A stretch of DNA of 64,000 bases from contig NZ_JACBYW010000006.1 of the NCBI RefSeq assembly GCF_013408175.1, positions 186,001-250,000 of the forward strand, in the 5' to 3' direction. Position 1 is the first letter of the stretch, and every line of letters begins with the position of its first letter. Made by a program: the position numbers and the translations under genes. The DNA comes from Actinopolyspora biskrensis (lineage in GTDB: Bacteria; Actinomycetota; Actinomycetes; Mycobacteriales; Pseudonocardiaceae). Under the pieces are notes generated by a model that worked only from the letters and a program-made list of their open reading frames with translations, searched no databases and had not been told where the DNA came from. Shown here in pieces: positions 44,199-52,430 of the stretch.

Positions 44199-44578
44199 GT
44201 GGGGACCGCGACCCGGGAAAACCCGCTCCCCGGCTCTGCGCTCCTGGACCGCGAGCGCGCCGTCTGCTGTGCCCCGGGGCGGGACCGGCGTCGCGGTGGC
44301 GTCCGCCTCGGTTTCCGGGCTCCCCGCGTTCGTCCTCGCGCCGGCGGGCAAGGGCGTCGCGACCGGTGGACCGGTTCCTGCCGTGCTTGCTCCGCCGCTG
44401 GGCGTCCTCGTCATCGTCGGCGTGGTGACGGGGTTGATCGGCCCGAGCCTCTCAGATCCTGTGCAACAGCAGTTCAGCAACCTCATCGGCCGGTTCACCC
44501 GGCAGCGGCGCGGCCGCGCCGGAGCGGCACCAGTCGCCGGGCTCGACGGCCCGCTGTCACGAAAGAGCTTTTCTCACC

Positions 44579-45646
44579 ATGACCGCATCCCCAGCACAAC
44601 CCTCGGACGACAACCTCGGAAGCGACTTCGCGAAGCTGGCCCGCTCGGTCAAGCGCGCCGGGCTGCTCCAACGGCGATACACCTACTACGCGGTGCGTAT
44701 CACGGTCAACGCCCTGCTGCTCGCCGCGGGAGCCGCCGCGTTCGTGCTCCTCGGTGACTCCTGGTGGCAGCTGCTCACCGCCGCGTTCTTCGCCGTGATG
44801 TTCACCCAGTCCGCGTTCATCGGTCATGACGCCGGACACCGGCAGGTCCTCAACAGCCGACGCGGCAACGATCTCGTCGGGCGGGCGCACAGCACCATCA
44901 CCGGGATCAGCTACGAGTGGTGGGTCGGCAAGCACAACCAGCACCACGCCAACCCCAACCACGAGGAGGAGGACCCCGACATCGAGATCGCCGCGCTCGC
45001 GTTCAGTCACGAGCAGTCCCACGCCAAGCGCGGACTGCTCCGGTGGGTGGCCAAGTACCAGGCGTTCCTGTTCTTCCCGATGCTGCTGGCCGAGGCGGTG
45101 ATGCTGCGCATCCGCAGCGTCCAGGCCGTGCTGCGCCGCGAGGTCAAGTCCGTCAAGCTGGAAGCAGGGCTGCTCACCGCCCACGTCCTCGGCTACCTGG
45201 CTGCGGTGTTCCTGGTGCTCTCCCCGGGCAAAGCGGTGGTGTTCCTGGTCGTGCACCAGGGGCTGATGGGCGTGTACCTGGGATGTTCCTTCGCGCCCAA
45301 CCACAAGGGCATGCCCCTCCTGGCCGAGGGCGAAAAGCTGGACTACCTGCGCAAACAGGTGCTCACCTCCCGCAACGTGGTCGGAGGCCGCGGGGTGGAC
45401 TTCCTGCTCGGGGGCCTGAACTACCAGATCGAACACCATCTGTTCCCCGGTATGCCGCGCCCCAACCTGCGCCGCGCCCAACCGCTCATCCACGAGTTCT
45501 GCACCCAGCGCGGCATCTCCTACAGCCAGTGCGGCCTGCTGTACTCCTACTCCGAGGTCCTGCGCCACCTGCACGCCGTCGGCGCGCCACTGCGCCAACC
45601 CGCTGAGCAGGCATCGGCGCCCCCCAACGCTCACGCCGGTAAGTGA
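44579..45646 (+). CDS. Membrane fatty-acid desaturase (delta-6-like front-end type)
   Basis: This 355-aa di-iron desaturase has four membrane segments and three His boxes: HDAGH (83-87), HNQHH (119-123) and QIEHH (283-287). The Gln in the third box is typical of front-end (delta-5/6) and related acyl desaturases. It introduces double bases into membrane fatty acids from the cytosolic face, requiring a ferredoxin- or cytochrome-type electron donor. The 7Fe ferredoxin gene is 1.3 kb away but on the other strand. The gene stands alone between two unusual gene-poor stretches, a sign of late acquisition. Confidence 0.92.
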   Translation: MTASPAQPSDDNLGSDFAKLARSVKRAGLLQRRYTYYAVRITVNALLLAAGAAAFVLLGDSWWQLLTAAFFAVMFTQSAFIGHDAGHRQVLNSRRGNDLVGRAHSTITGISYEWWVGKHNQHHANPNHEEEDPDIEIAALAFSHEQSHAKRGLLRWVAKYQAFLFFPMLLAEAVMLRIRSVQAVLRREVKSVKLEAGLLTAHVLGYLAAVFLVLSPGKAVVFLVVHQGLMGVYLGCSFAPNHKGMPLLAEGEKLDYLRKQVLTSRNVVGGRGVDFLLGGLNYQIEHHLFPGMPRPNLRRAQPLIHEFCTQRGISYSQCGLLYSYSEVLRHLHAVGAPLRQPAEQASAPPNAHAGK

Positions 45647-46319
45647 GCGTCGAGAAACGCAGGCTACCGCGCACACGCCGCCGAGCTCGGGCTGTTGGGT
45701 CGGGCACGCCGCCCGAGCGGTTGACCGATGAAGCCGTCCAGAAGCTGAAGGCCCCGGTGCCGGGGGCGGGGCGGTCGACCTGCTCCACTCGAGCCACGGG
45801 GAGCTGGCGACGCGGTGCGCGCGTCGTCCCGCAGCGCTGGCGGCGGCACTGGGCGTGTGAGGCCGGTGTTCGGCACGGCGCTCCGGCTCGGCCACGACGC
45901 GGGAATCGCTCCGCTCCCGCGGCCGCATCCCGTTCGCTCCGCCGCTCGCACGAGGCGGCGGCGATGCCGACCGTCGACCACCTGTCGTACGGCCTCGTGC
46001 TCGGCCGAGTCGGCGGCCGACCGGTTCGACCTCCTCGGCCTCGCTCATGGAGAGCGCGTGGATCGGCCTGCTCGGGTGGTGGAAAGCGGCTGCGCCGCTT
46101 GCTCACCGACAGACCCGACCGAGTGAGAACTCGCCCTGTCCGCGCGTTCCCACAAGCGGATCGCACGCGTGATCACGACTTCACCGGGACACCGGCGGCG
46201 AGCACCAGCGGGAGGCGAACAACGCCGACGTTCGCTCGCACGCTGAGACGCGCACCGCATGGCGCACGAGTATCCGGTCACTCAGCGTCGTGCGGCTACG
46301 AGGTGGAAGGGAGGTCGTG
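45647..46319. other. Gene-poor region between desaturase and YihY genes
   Basis: These 673 bases have long open frames on both strands, but their products are Arg/Ala/Pro-rich and none shows a domain, signal or good ribosome site except the one belonging to YihY at the right end. No tRNA, repeat or attachment site is visible. Together with 43.3-44.6 kb it brackets the desaturase gene. Confidence 0.45.
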
Positions 46320-47273
46320 ATGGCCCGAGACGAGGTGGCCGAACAGGCGGACCGGGACGGGCGCGTCGGATCGAGGTCCCGCTCGGGCGGGGATGCCCAC
46401 TGGCCGTCGCAGATACCGCCCCGGGGCTGGCGCCGAATTCTGGTGCGCGCGTGGAAGGCCGCTGGTGACGACAACATCTACATGCTGGCAGGCAGCGTCG
46501 CGTTCTTCGCGTTCCTCGCGATCTTCCCCGCGTTGATCGCGCTGCTCACGGTCTTCGGGCTGGTCGCCGATCCGGCACAGGCCACGCGTCAGATCGGCGA
46601 GTACACCTCGTCGTTGCCGCAGGCGTCTCAGCAGCTGGTCAACGAACAGCTCGCCGCGGTGGCCCGGGGCCGCGGTGGATCGCTGGGTTTCGGGTTGGTC
46701 GCCTCGCTGTTCGTCGCGCTCTGGCTGGCCTCGGCGGGGACGCGGAACCTGATCAGCGCGGTCAATCTCGCCTACGGCGAGGAGGAGAGCCGCGGCTTCC
46801 TCAAGCTGGGGGCTCTCGCGGTCGGCCTCACTCTGTCCGGGGGCCTGTTCATGCTGCTGGCGCTGGCGCTGGTCGCGGTCGCCCCGGCAGTCCTGAACGG
46901 TCTCGACATCGGCTCCGTGGGCCTGATCACGGCGCAGGTGGTGCGCTGGCTCCTGCTCGTCGCGCTGATCGCGGTGGTGCTTGCTGTCGTTTATCGCGTG
47001 GCTCCCGATCGGGTCGCGCCGCGTTTCCGCTGGGTCAGCGTCGGCTCGGTCACCGCGACCGGGCTGTGGCTCCTCGGCAGTACCGCGTTCAACCTGTACA
47101 TCACCAACTTCGGCAGCTACAACAAGATCTACGGGGCGCTCGCCGGAGTGGTCGTGCTGCTGCTGTGGCTCTATCTCACCAGCTACGTCGTGCTGCTGGG
47201 CGCAGAGATCAACGTCGAGTCGGAGCGGCAGACCGACCGGGACACCACCCGCGGCGACAGCGCCCCGGGCTGA
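46320..47273 (+). CDS. YihY/BrkB-family membrane protein
   Basis: This 317-aa inner-membrane protein of the YihY/virulence-factor BrkB family (once misnamed RNase BN) has an N-terminal polar stretch, then six membrane helices starting with YMLAGSVAFFAFLAIFPALI. The family motif YLTSYVVLLGAEINVE is near the C-terminus. Its role is unknown, possibly in envelope transport. The ATG at 46320 is supported by GGGAGG at a 5-base spacing. The stop codon lies inside a perfect terminator hairpin. Confidence 0.9.
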   Translation: MARDEVAEQADRDGRVGSRSRSGGDAHWPSQIPPRGWRRILVRAWKAAGDDNIYMLAGSVAFFAFLAIFPALIALLTVFGLVADPAQATRQIGEYTSSLPQASQQLVNEQLAAVARGRGGSLGFGLVASLFVALWLASAGTRNLISAVNLAYGEEESRGFLKLGALAVGLTLSGGLFMLLALALVAVAPAVLNGLDIGSVGLITAQVVRWLLLVALIAVVLAVVYRVAPDRVAPRFRWVSVGSVTATGLWLLGSTAFNLYITNFGSYNKIYGALAGVVVLLLWLYLTSYVVLLGAEINVESERQTDRDTTRGDSAPG

Positions 47274-47292
47274 GTCGGCTGTCAGCCCGGGG
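47263..47292 (+). terminator. Terminator hairpin overlapping the YihY stop codon
   Basis: CCCCGGGCTGA (47263-47273) and TCAGCCCGGGG (47282-47292) are perfect 11-base complements with an 8-base loop. The last three bases of the left arm are the TGA stop of the YihY gene. Confidence 0.7.
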
Positions 47293-47515
47293 GAACGCAA
47301 TCGTTGCCGGGGAGGAGCACGTGCTCCGGAGCTTTCCGGGCTACCTGAAGGGGGCCGTCAGCTGCCGCAGGGGTCCGCCTCCGACGCGGTCCCGGCCCCG
47401 GAAGCACCGGACCTGCCGCGCAGTCGCAACGGGTCCGACTCCCGCAACGCCCCGAGCACGGGCTCGCAGGCACGCGGAACGGGCGCGGCACGGCCGCCAC
47501 GCGCTTCGGCACTGT

Positions 47516-47550
47516 TCACCTCGGACGCGGTGCGCTCACCTCGGACGCGG
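47516..47550 (+). repeat. Short direct repeat
   Basis: TCACCTCGGACGCGG occurs at 47516-47530 and again at 47536-47550, a 20-base period. The second copy overlaps the 3' end of the small membrane-protein gene. Confidence 0.7.
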
Positions 47551-47919
47551 CTGCTTGCCTCGAACGATCCCGAGCATCGCTGCCGCGGGCAGCGTCCCGC
47601 CCCCGATCAGCAGGTAGCTCCGCCAGTCCTCGGCGGGCAGCAGCATGTCACCTCCCGGCCCCATGGTGCCGAAAACGACGACGGTGGCGAACCAGACCAG
47701 CAGCGGCGCCGCGGTGACCAGCCCGTTCGACGAGAACCGCCCGGCCACGGCCACCAGCAGCGGATTGGTGAACACGGCCAGGGCCACCGTTACGGGAAAC
47801 TGCACCGAACCGATGTAGGCGGGCAGGAACAGCAGTTCGAGCAGCGCCAGCAGCACGGCGTCGAACAACAGCACGGCCACGGTGCAGTGATCGACCCACT
47901 TACGGTAGTGCACGCTCAT
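47536..47919 (-). CDS. Small four-helix membrane protein downstream of mshB (Rv1171-like)
   Basis: This 127-aa protein, mostly hydrophobic, has four predicted helices (VAVLLFDAVLLALLELLFL, VTVALAVFTNPLLVAVAG, LVTAAPLLVWFATVVVF, YLLIGGGTLPAAAMLGIV) and a basic C-terminus. The ATG overlaps the mshB stop by 4 bases, so it is translated with mshB. M. tuberculosis has a similar conserved membrane protein (Rv1171) directly after mshB. No function is known. Participation in mycothiol metabolism is only suggested by linkage. Confidence 0.85.
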   Translation of the reverse strand: MSVHYRKWVDHCTVAVLLFDAVLLALLELLFLPAYIGSVQFPVTVALAVFTNPLLVAVAGRFSSNGLVTAAPLLVWFATVVVFGTMGPGGDMLLPAEDWRSYLLIGGGTLPAAAMLGIVRGKQPRPR

Positions 47920-48830
47920 CGCCGCTCCAACGGGTCGCCGCCTGCCACGTCCAGCCCACCGAACAGGTCCGCGCTCGGCGGGGCCCCCTCGCCCCGCCCC
48001 AGCACGTAGTGCTCGGTGCTCACCACGGGCTGGCCCATCCCGTTGGACAGCGCGTAGGCGGCAGCGCCACTTCCGCCGTCCCACTCCGCGGTCCAGAGCC
48101 GCACCTGGGTGCGGTGCGCGCGCAGCGCGTCGAACTTGGCGGGCAACCCGTCGGACACGTCGATCACGGTGCTGATGGCGGTGTCGTCCACGGCGGGCAG
48201 CTCGTCGGCCCCGGGAAGGGTGAACGGCATCCCGCCGGTCACGGCCAGCTTGTCGATGCCGTCCCGCACCGCGGCCGCGGAGGGAGTCGCGTAGAAGAGG
48301 CGGCGCACCGCGGGAACGCGTTCGGTCGCCGCCACGGTGATCCGATGCGCCCTGACGTGGTCCGGGTGCCCGTACCCCCCGTCCGAGGCGTAGGTGACCA
48401 CCACCTGGGGTTCGACCTCGCGCAGGACCTCCTCCAGCTGCGTGGTCTGCGCGCCGATGTCCCCGGCCACCAGGGCCCTGGGATGCGTCTCGGGAGCGGC
48501 CACCGCGGTTTTGCCGTGCTGCTGCCACACCATTCCCGAGTCACGCCAGTGCCCCGTGCCGCCGAGGAACCGTTGGTCGGACACCCCGAGCGCCGCGCAG
48601 GCCTCGTTCAGCTCGCCGATGCGGTAGCCGCCGAGCTGGTCGGCAGCGGAGGAATCGAGGCCGCGCAGTTCGGAGGGGATCACTTCCCCCTCCTCGCCGA
48701 GAGTGCAGGTGACCAGCGTCACGTGCACCCCGGCGGCGGCGTAGCGGGCTATCGTCCCGCCGGTCCAGAGCGTCTCGTCGTCCGGATGGGCGTGTACCAG
48801 CAGTAGGCGCGGTTCGGTCGTCAACGTCAC
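47916..48830 (-). CDS. mshB: Mycothiol biosynthesis deacetylase MshB
   Basis: This 304-aa zinc deacetylase removes the acetyl group from N-acetyl-glucosaminyl-inositol in the synthesis of mycothiol, the actinobacterial thiol buffer. The LmbE-family metal motif is HAHPDDETLW (His15, Asp18 ligands) with the third His in YGHPDHVRAH. GCG-type length and the LVTCTLGEEGE segment match MshB rather than the paralogous Mca. It heads a leftward pair with a small membrane protein. Its presence supports an actinobacterial host. Confidence 0.95.
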   Translation of the reverse strand: MTLTTEPRLLLVHAHPDDETLWTGGTIARYAAAGVHVTLVTCTLGEEGEVIPSELRGLDSSAADQLGGYRIGELNEACAALGVSDQRFLGGTGHWRDSGMVWQQHGKTAVAAPETHPRALVAGDIGAQTTQLEEVLREVEPQVVVTYASDGGYGHPDHVRAHRITVAATERVPAVRRLFYATPSAAAVRDGIDKLAVTGGMPFTLPGADELPAVDDTAISTVIDVSDGLPAKFDALRAHRTQVRLWTAEWDGGSGAAAYALSNGMGQPVVSTEHYVLGRGEGAPPSADLFGGLDVAGGDPLERR

Positions 48831-48908
48831 CGCTCCAGCCTAGGAGCCGCCGCCTCCCGGGTGTGTCCGACGACCCCGCGCCCACCGCGCGAGAAGCCAC
48901 CGACGTCC

Positions 48909-50153
48909 TCAGGAGTCCTGCCGGAAGGCGGAGGGCTGGTGCGAGGCGTGCGAGGTGAGCACCTGAACCACTCGGTCCCGCCCGCTCAGCTCCCCGCTCC
49001 GGCACGACCGTTCGACGGCGACCAGCGACGCCGCCGAACTGAGCTCGGCCGCGAGCCCGGAACGGGCCAGAGTCCTCGTGGCCGCGCGGAGCTCCTCCTC
49101 CGAACAGGCCACCGCGGTGCCCCCGGACTCGCGCAGCACGCGCAGCGACATCACCGTCGCCTGCGGGTTGCCGATGGAGGAGGCGAGGCTCCCCGGGTCC
49201 ACCGGCTGTTCCGGCGGGAGCTCCAGGCCCTCGCGCAGCGCCGTGGAGAGCGAGGGGTAGCGTTCGGCCGCGATCATGCGCGGAAGGGTCCCGATCAGCC
49301 CCAGCTCGAACAGCTCGCGGAAACCGGCCCACACCCCGGCGAAGCCGTCACCCCGGGAAACGGGGAAACTCACCGCCTCGGGGGCACCGCCGAGCTCCTC
49401 GACGATCTCGTAGGCCATCGTCTTGTAGCCCTCCACACCGGCCCACAGGCTGCTCACCGGCACCGCCGAGGTGTTGGTCAGCACCGACCAGCCCTTCTCG
49501 CCTGCCTCGCGCCGCAGGATGTCCCAGCGCTCGGCCGCGTCCGAGGCGTAGAGCATCCGGCCGCCGTGCAGTTCGACCAGGTCACGCCAGACCTCCCCTA
49601 TGTCGGGAGTGGCGACCACGACGCAGTCCAACCCGGCCGCCGCGCTGTAGGCCGCGGCGGAGACGGCCGCGTTGCCGCTGGAGGCCAGCGCCACCGTCCG
49701 CGCCCCCTGCCACGCCGCCCAGGAGATCGCCGCGCTGTAGAAGCGGTCCTTGAAACTGCCGGTCGGGTTGCGGCGCTCGTCCTTGACCAGCGTCCCGGGG
49801 AGTTCCCCCTCGGCCGGTGCGGGCAGCGCCACCAGCGGGGTCGCCCCTTCCCGCAGCGTGACGGCTCCTTCCTCCGGAACCGGGAGCAGCTCGCGGTACG
49901 ACCACATGCCGTCCCGCCTCCGGGACCAGCGCTCGGCCAACAGCCCGCCGTCCACGCCGGACAGCTCGTGCTCGGCCAGCAGCGCGGAAGGAACCCCCTC
50001 CGCACGGCATCGCCGACACCCCTCGGTGTCGGCGCGGAGCGGACTCCGCGCCCCACACCGCACGCACCGCAATCCGCGCAGGCTCGGATGCGCGGTCCCG
50101 CCCGCGAAACCGTGGACGTCGGAGCGTTCCGGACCGGCGGTCGTGAACGACAT
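48909..50153 (-). CDS. Threonine synthase-like PLP enzyme with N-terminal zinc ribbon
   Basis: This 414-aa fold-type II PLP enzyme has the Lys in NPTGSFKDRF, the substrate loop LASSGNAAVSAAAYSAAAG, and SLWAGVEGYKTMAYEIVEE with the YK motif of threonine synthases. The first 50 residues contain two CxxC pairs (LRCVRCGA and CRRC), a probable zinc ribbon seen in archaeal/actinobacterial threonine synthases. Reaction: O-phosphohomoserine to threonine. Actinobacteria often also have a thrC in the hom-thrC-thrB cluster, so this could be a paralogue with another substrate. The ATG at 50153 is chosen. Confidence 0.85.
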   Translation of the reverse strand: MSFTTAGPERSDVHGFAGGTAHPSLRGLRCVRCGARSPLRADTEGCRRCRAEGVPSALLAEHELSGVDGGLLAERWSRRRDGMWSYRELLPVPEEGAVTLREGATPLVALPAPAEGELPGTLVKDERRNPTGSFKDRFYSAAISWAAWQGARTVALASSGNAAVSAAAYSAAAGLDCVVVATPDIGEVWRDLVELHGGRMLYASDAAERWDILRREAGEKGWSVLTNTSAVPVSSLWAGVEGYKTMAYEIVEELGGAPEAVSFPVSRGDGFAGVWAGFRELFELGLIGTLPRMIAAERYPSLSTALREGLELPPEQPVDPGSLASSIGNPQATVMSLRVLRESGGTAVACSEEELRAATRTLARSGLAAELSSAASLVAVERSCRSGELSGRDRVVQVLTSHASHQPSAFRQDS

Positions 50154-50311
50154 GCCACCGCCCTCTCTGACTCGCCACCCGCAGCGCTTCCCCGGGTGTG
50201 TTCGTTCGCCCGCGGTCGTTCGACGCCCTTTCGAGCACGGCAACGTCGCCGACCCCACGGCCCTTCCACTCCGGACAACGGTGCACCACGAGCCGGGAAA
50301 GCGCCATACCT

Positions 50312-50327
50312 CTCCGGGCGCCCGGAG
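50312..50327. repeat. 16-bp perfect palindrome
   Basis: CTCCGGGCGCCCGGAG in the spacer between lpqW and the threonine-synthase-like gene. It could be a regulator site or a compact hairpin; no function can be read from sequence. Confidence 0.4.
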
Positions 50328-50356
50328 GGCGAGGGGGCGGCTCGCCCGGGTGGGGC

Positions 50357-50409
50357 CGGTTACCGGCGCGCGAGTCGGCGCCCTGCGGCGTTGCGAGGTA
50401 CCGGCCTCA
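50357..50409 (-). repeat. Dispersed intergenic repeat, copy G
   Basis: On the minus strand it reads GCAGGGCGCCGACTCGCGCG then CCGGTAACCGG, similar to the core of copy A (GCAAGGCGCCGACTCACGTG). It is the most diverged copy, immediately downstream of lpqW. Confidence 0.4.
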
Positions 50410-50416
50410 GCCGCGC

Positions 50417-52165
50417 TCACCAGTCGTAGTTCTCCCCCGGAGTGCCGACCCAGTCACCGGCTGAGCTGAACGGGCCCGCGAACCCCGGACCGTCCTCCAC
50501 ACCGCTGACCTCGCGTCGCACGGCCAGTACCTGTGCCTCCTGGTAGAGCGGCAGCGCGACGGCGCTGGACCACAGCACGGGCTCGACCCGTTCGGAGGCC
50601 CGCTCGAAGGAGGTCTCGCCCGTGGTGGCGGCCTCGACGGTCGGCTGCACCAGCCGGTCGCAGAAGCCGGTCATGTTGAACGCGGCCGTTCGTCCCGTCC
50701 CCGGATCCACCCTGGGGCACCCCCACTGGGCGGCCATGGTGGACGCGGGGTCCGAGCTCACCGGGCGCGGAGCCACGGCGAGATCGACTCCGGCCGAGTC
50801 CGGGGGGTCCTGCGTCTCGGGATTCGCGGGCAGCATCGTGCGGTAGAGCTCGTCGCCCTCCGGGGTGATGACGGTGGCCTGGATGTCCTGCGCGGCGAGC
50901 TGATCGGCCATGGCGTTGGCCACGGCCTCGTAGGACTCGTCCTCGAACTGGGCCGCGATCACGAGGTTCAACGGAGCACCATCACGCACCCAGGCACCGC
51001 CGGTGTGCTGGTACCCCGCTTCCTCGAGCAGCCGGGTGACCCGCTGTGGCTCCGGCGAGCCGGGGAACTCGCCCGCGGGCTCCGTCGGGGAGTACCCGGG
51101 CTGCGAGGGGGCCAGGACCTGCGCGTGGGCACGCAGCTGCTCCGCGGGACCACCACCGGTCCCCGTGCGCACCAACGCGTTCCTGTCCAACGCGGCCAGC
51201 ACGGCACGCCGGACCCGGACGTCCCCGAGCTGGGGACTGCTGCGCCGCAGGAACAGGGTGCTCGTGACGGGGCGGGGCAGCGTGGTCAGGTGGACCTCGT
51301 CACCCAGACCGCGCAGCGCGTCCATGGTGCTCGCGTCGGCGGTGAACATGCCCATCTGCACCTTCCCGCTGCGCAGGGCGTTCAGATTCGCGGAACGGTC
51401 GGCCGCCCGCAGCACGATGCGGTCCGACTTCGCCGGTTCCCCCCAGAACCGCTCGTTGCGCATCAGCACGACCTCCCCTCGGTCGAGGTCGAACCGGCGT
51501 ATCGCGAAGGGGCCTCCCGAGGCCGGGTACCCCTTGTCGAGGGTGTCCGACCAACCACCGGGGGCGTCCTTGAGCAGGTGGGCGGGCAGCAGGTGGTCGA
51601 ACAACGACTTCCACCCCGGGTAGGGCTGGTCGAAGGTGACCAGCACCGTCTTGCCGCCCTGCCTCGACTCCACGTCGGAGATCATGCGGTAGCCCACCGG
51701 GTTGATCACCCCGGAGCGGTCCCGCATCTGCTCCCAGAGGTACACGAAGTCCTCGGCAGCGATCGGAGCGCCGTCCGACCACCCGGCCCCGGTGCGAATC
51801 CGGTAGCGCACCGTGAACTCGTCGGTGTCGGTGACGACCTCGGCCGACTTCAGCAGGGTGTCGTTGAGCACCTGCTTGCCGTCGGACCCCGGAACGAACG
51901 CGGAGGGCAGCATGAGCTCGGACAACGCGTCGGTGACCGGGGACTGATCCGCCAGGGCGTGCGGGTTGAAACCACCGCTGAGCTCGTCGATCCCGGCGAC
52001 GACCACCTTGGGCTGCGCCGGTTCCGTCGGCGGTTCGGAGCTCGGCGTGGACGAGGTGCTCTCCACCAGCGGTGGTGGTGGCGCGTTCGTGCACCCGACG
52101 AGCACGCTCAACGGCACCAACAGCAGTGCCACGACGGGAAGCGGACGGCGCCGACTTCGGTACAC
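50417..52165 (-). CDS. lpqW: LpqW-like lipoprotein, ABC-type family 5 solute-binding fold
   Basis: This 582-aa lipoprotein has a basic N-terminus, hydrophobic segment and lipobox LVGC (Cys25), then a Thr/Ser/Pro linker and a peptide/nickel-binding (SBP family 5) fold (GAGWSDGAPIAAEDFVYLWE, GGPFAIRRFDLDRGEVVLMRN). No transporter subunits are adjacent. Position directly downstream of typA matches M. tuberculosis LpqW (Rv1166 after typA Rv1165), a scaffold that channels mannolipids toward lipomannan/lipoarabinomannan synthesis instead of importing peptides. The GTG start has GGAGG upstream, and longer frames reaching 52462 are rejected. It is separated from typA by a terminator-like hairpin. Confidence 0.87.
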   Translation of the reverse strand: MYRSRRRPLPVVALLLVPLSVLVGCTNAPPPPLVESTSSTPSSEPPTEPAQPKVVVAGIDELSGGFNPHALADQSPVTDALSELMLPSAFVPGSDGKQVLNDTLLKSAEVVTDTDEFTVRYRIRTGAGWSDGAPIAAEDFVYLWEQMRDRSGVINPVGYRMISDVESRQGGKTVLVTFDQPYPGWKSLFDHLLPAHLLKDAPGGWSDTLDKGYPASGGPFAIRRFDLDRGEVVLMRNERFWGEPAKSDRIVLRAADRSANLNALRSGKVQMGMFTADASTMDALRGLGDEVHLTTLPRPVTSTLFLRRSSPQLGDVRVRRAVLAALDRNALVRTGTGGGPAEQLRAHAQVLAPSQPGYSPTEPAGEFPGSPEPQRVTRLLEEAGYQHTGGAWVRDGAPLNLVIAAQFEDESYEAVANAMADQLAAQDIQATVITPEGDELYRTMLPANPETQDPPDSAGVDLAVAPRPVSSDPASTMAAQWGCPRVDPGTGRTAAFNMTGFCDRLVQPTVEAATTGETSFERASERVEPVLWSSAVALPLYQEAQVLAVRREVSGVEDGPGFAGPFSSAGDWVGTPGENYDW

Positions 52166-52373
52166 GCTGGTCGAACCTCCGTTGCGGATCCGGCCGGAAG
52201 ACCACACCGGCGGGGGCGGAGCGGCGGCCGGGAACGGCCGCGAATCTCCACGACCATCCCATACCGGCGTCCTCCGGCGCGGACCAGCCGGTACCGCTGT
52301 CCGGAACCGCGCCACCCGGCCCGACGGGCCGAGCTCGTCGCGCGGACGTTCCGGTGGCAGAAGAACGGCGGCC

Positions 52374-52398
52374 CGTCCCATCCGAGCCGGATGGGACG
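52374..52398 (-). terminator. Terminator after typA
   Basis: CGTCCCATCCG (52374-52384) and CGGATGGGACG (52388-52398) form a perfect 11-bp stem with a 3-base loop, about 33 bases past the typA stop. Confidence 0.7.
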
Positions 52399-52430
52399 AG
52401 CCGCCGAAGCCCGCCGCCGGAAACGAGCGG

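Larger units (their letters stand above)
43320..44578. other. Long region without a convincing gene (43.3-44.6 kb)
   Basis: About 1.26 kb between the ferredoxin and desaturase genes. Several open frames exist on both strands, but none has consistent coding character or a recognisable domain. Two short rightward ORFs with good ribosome sites are listed separately as doubtful. A hydrophobic stretch in a rightward frame near 44370-44440 (VLAPPLGVLVIVGVVTGLIG) looks like a membrane-helix remnant but has no clear start. The region may be degraded accessory DNA. Confidence 0.5.

Noticed and set aside
43499-44498. Leftward and rightward long frames in the 43.3-44.6 kb stretch, considered as a possible membrane or regulatory gene
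   Set aside because: No domain, no consistent third-position bias, and competing frames on both strands of equal quality.
50154-50420. Extension of the threonine-synthase-like gene by 89 residues
   Set aside because: The added sequence is Arg/Pro-rich, includes a dispersed repeat and palindrome, and the ATG at 50153 starts the recognisable protein.
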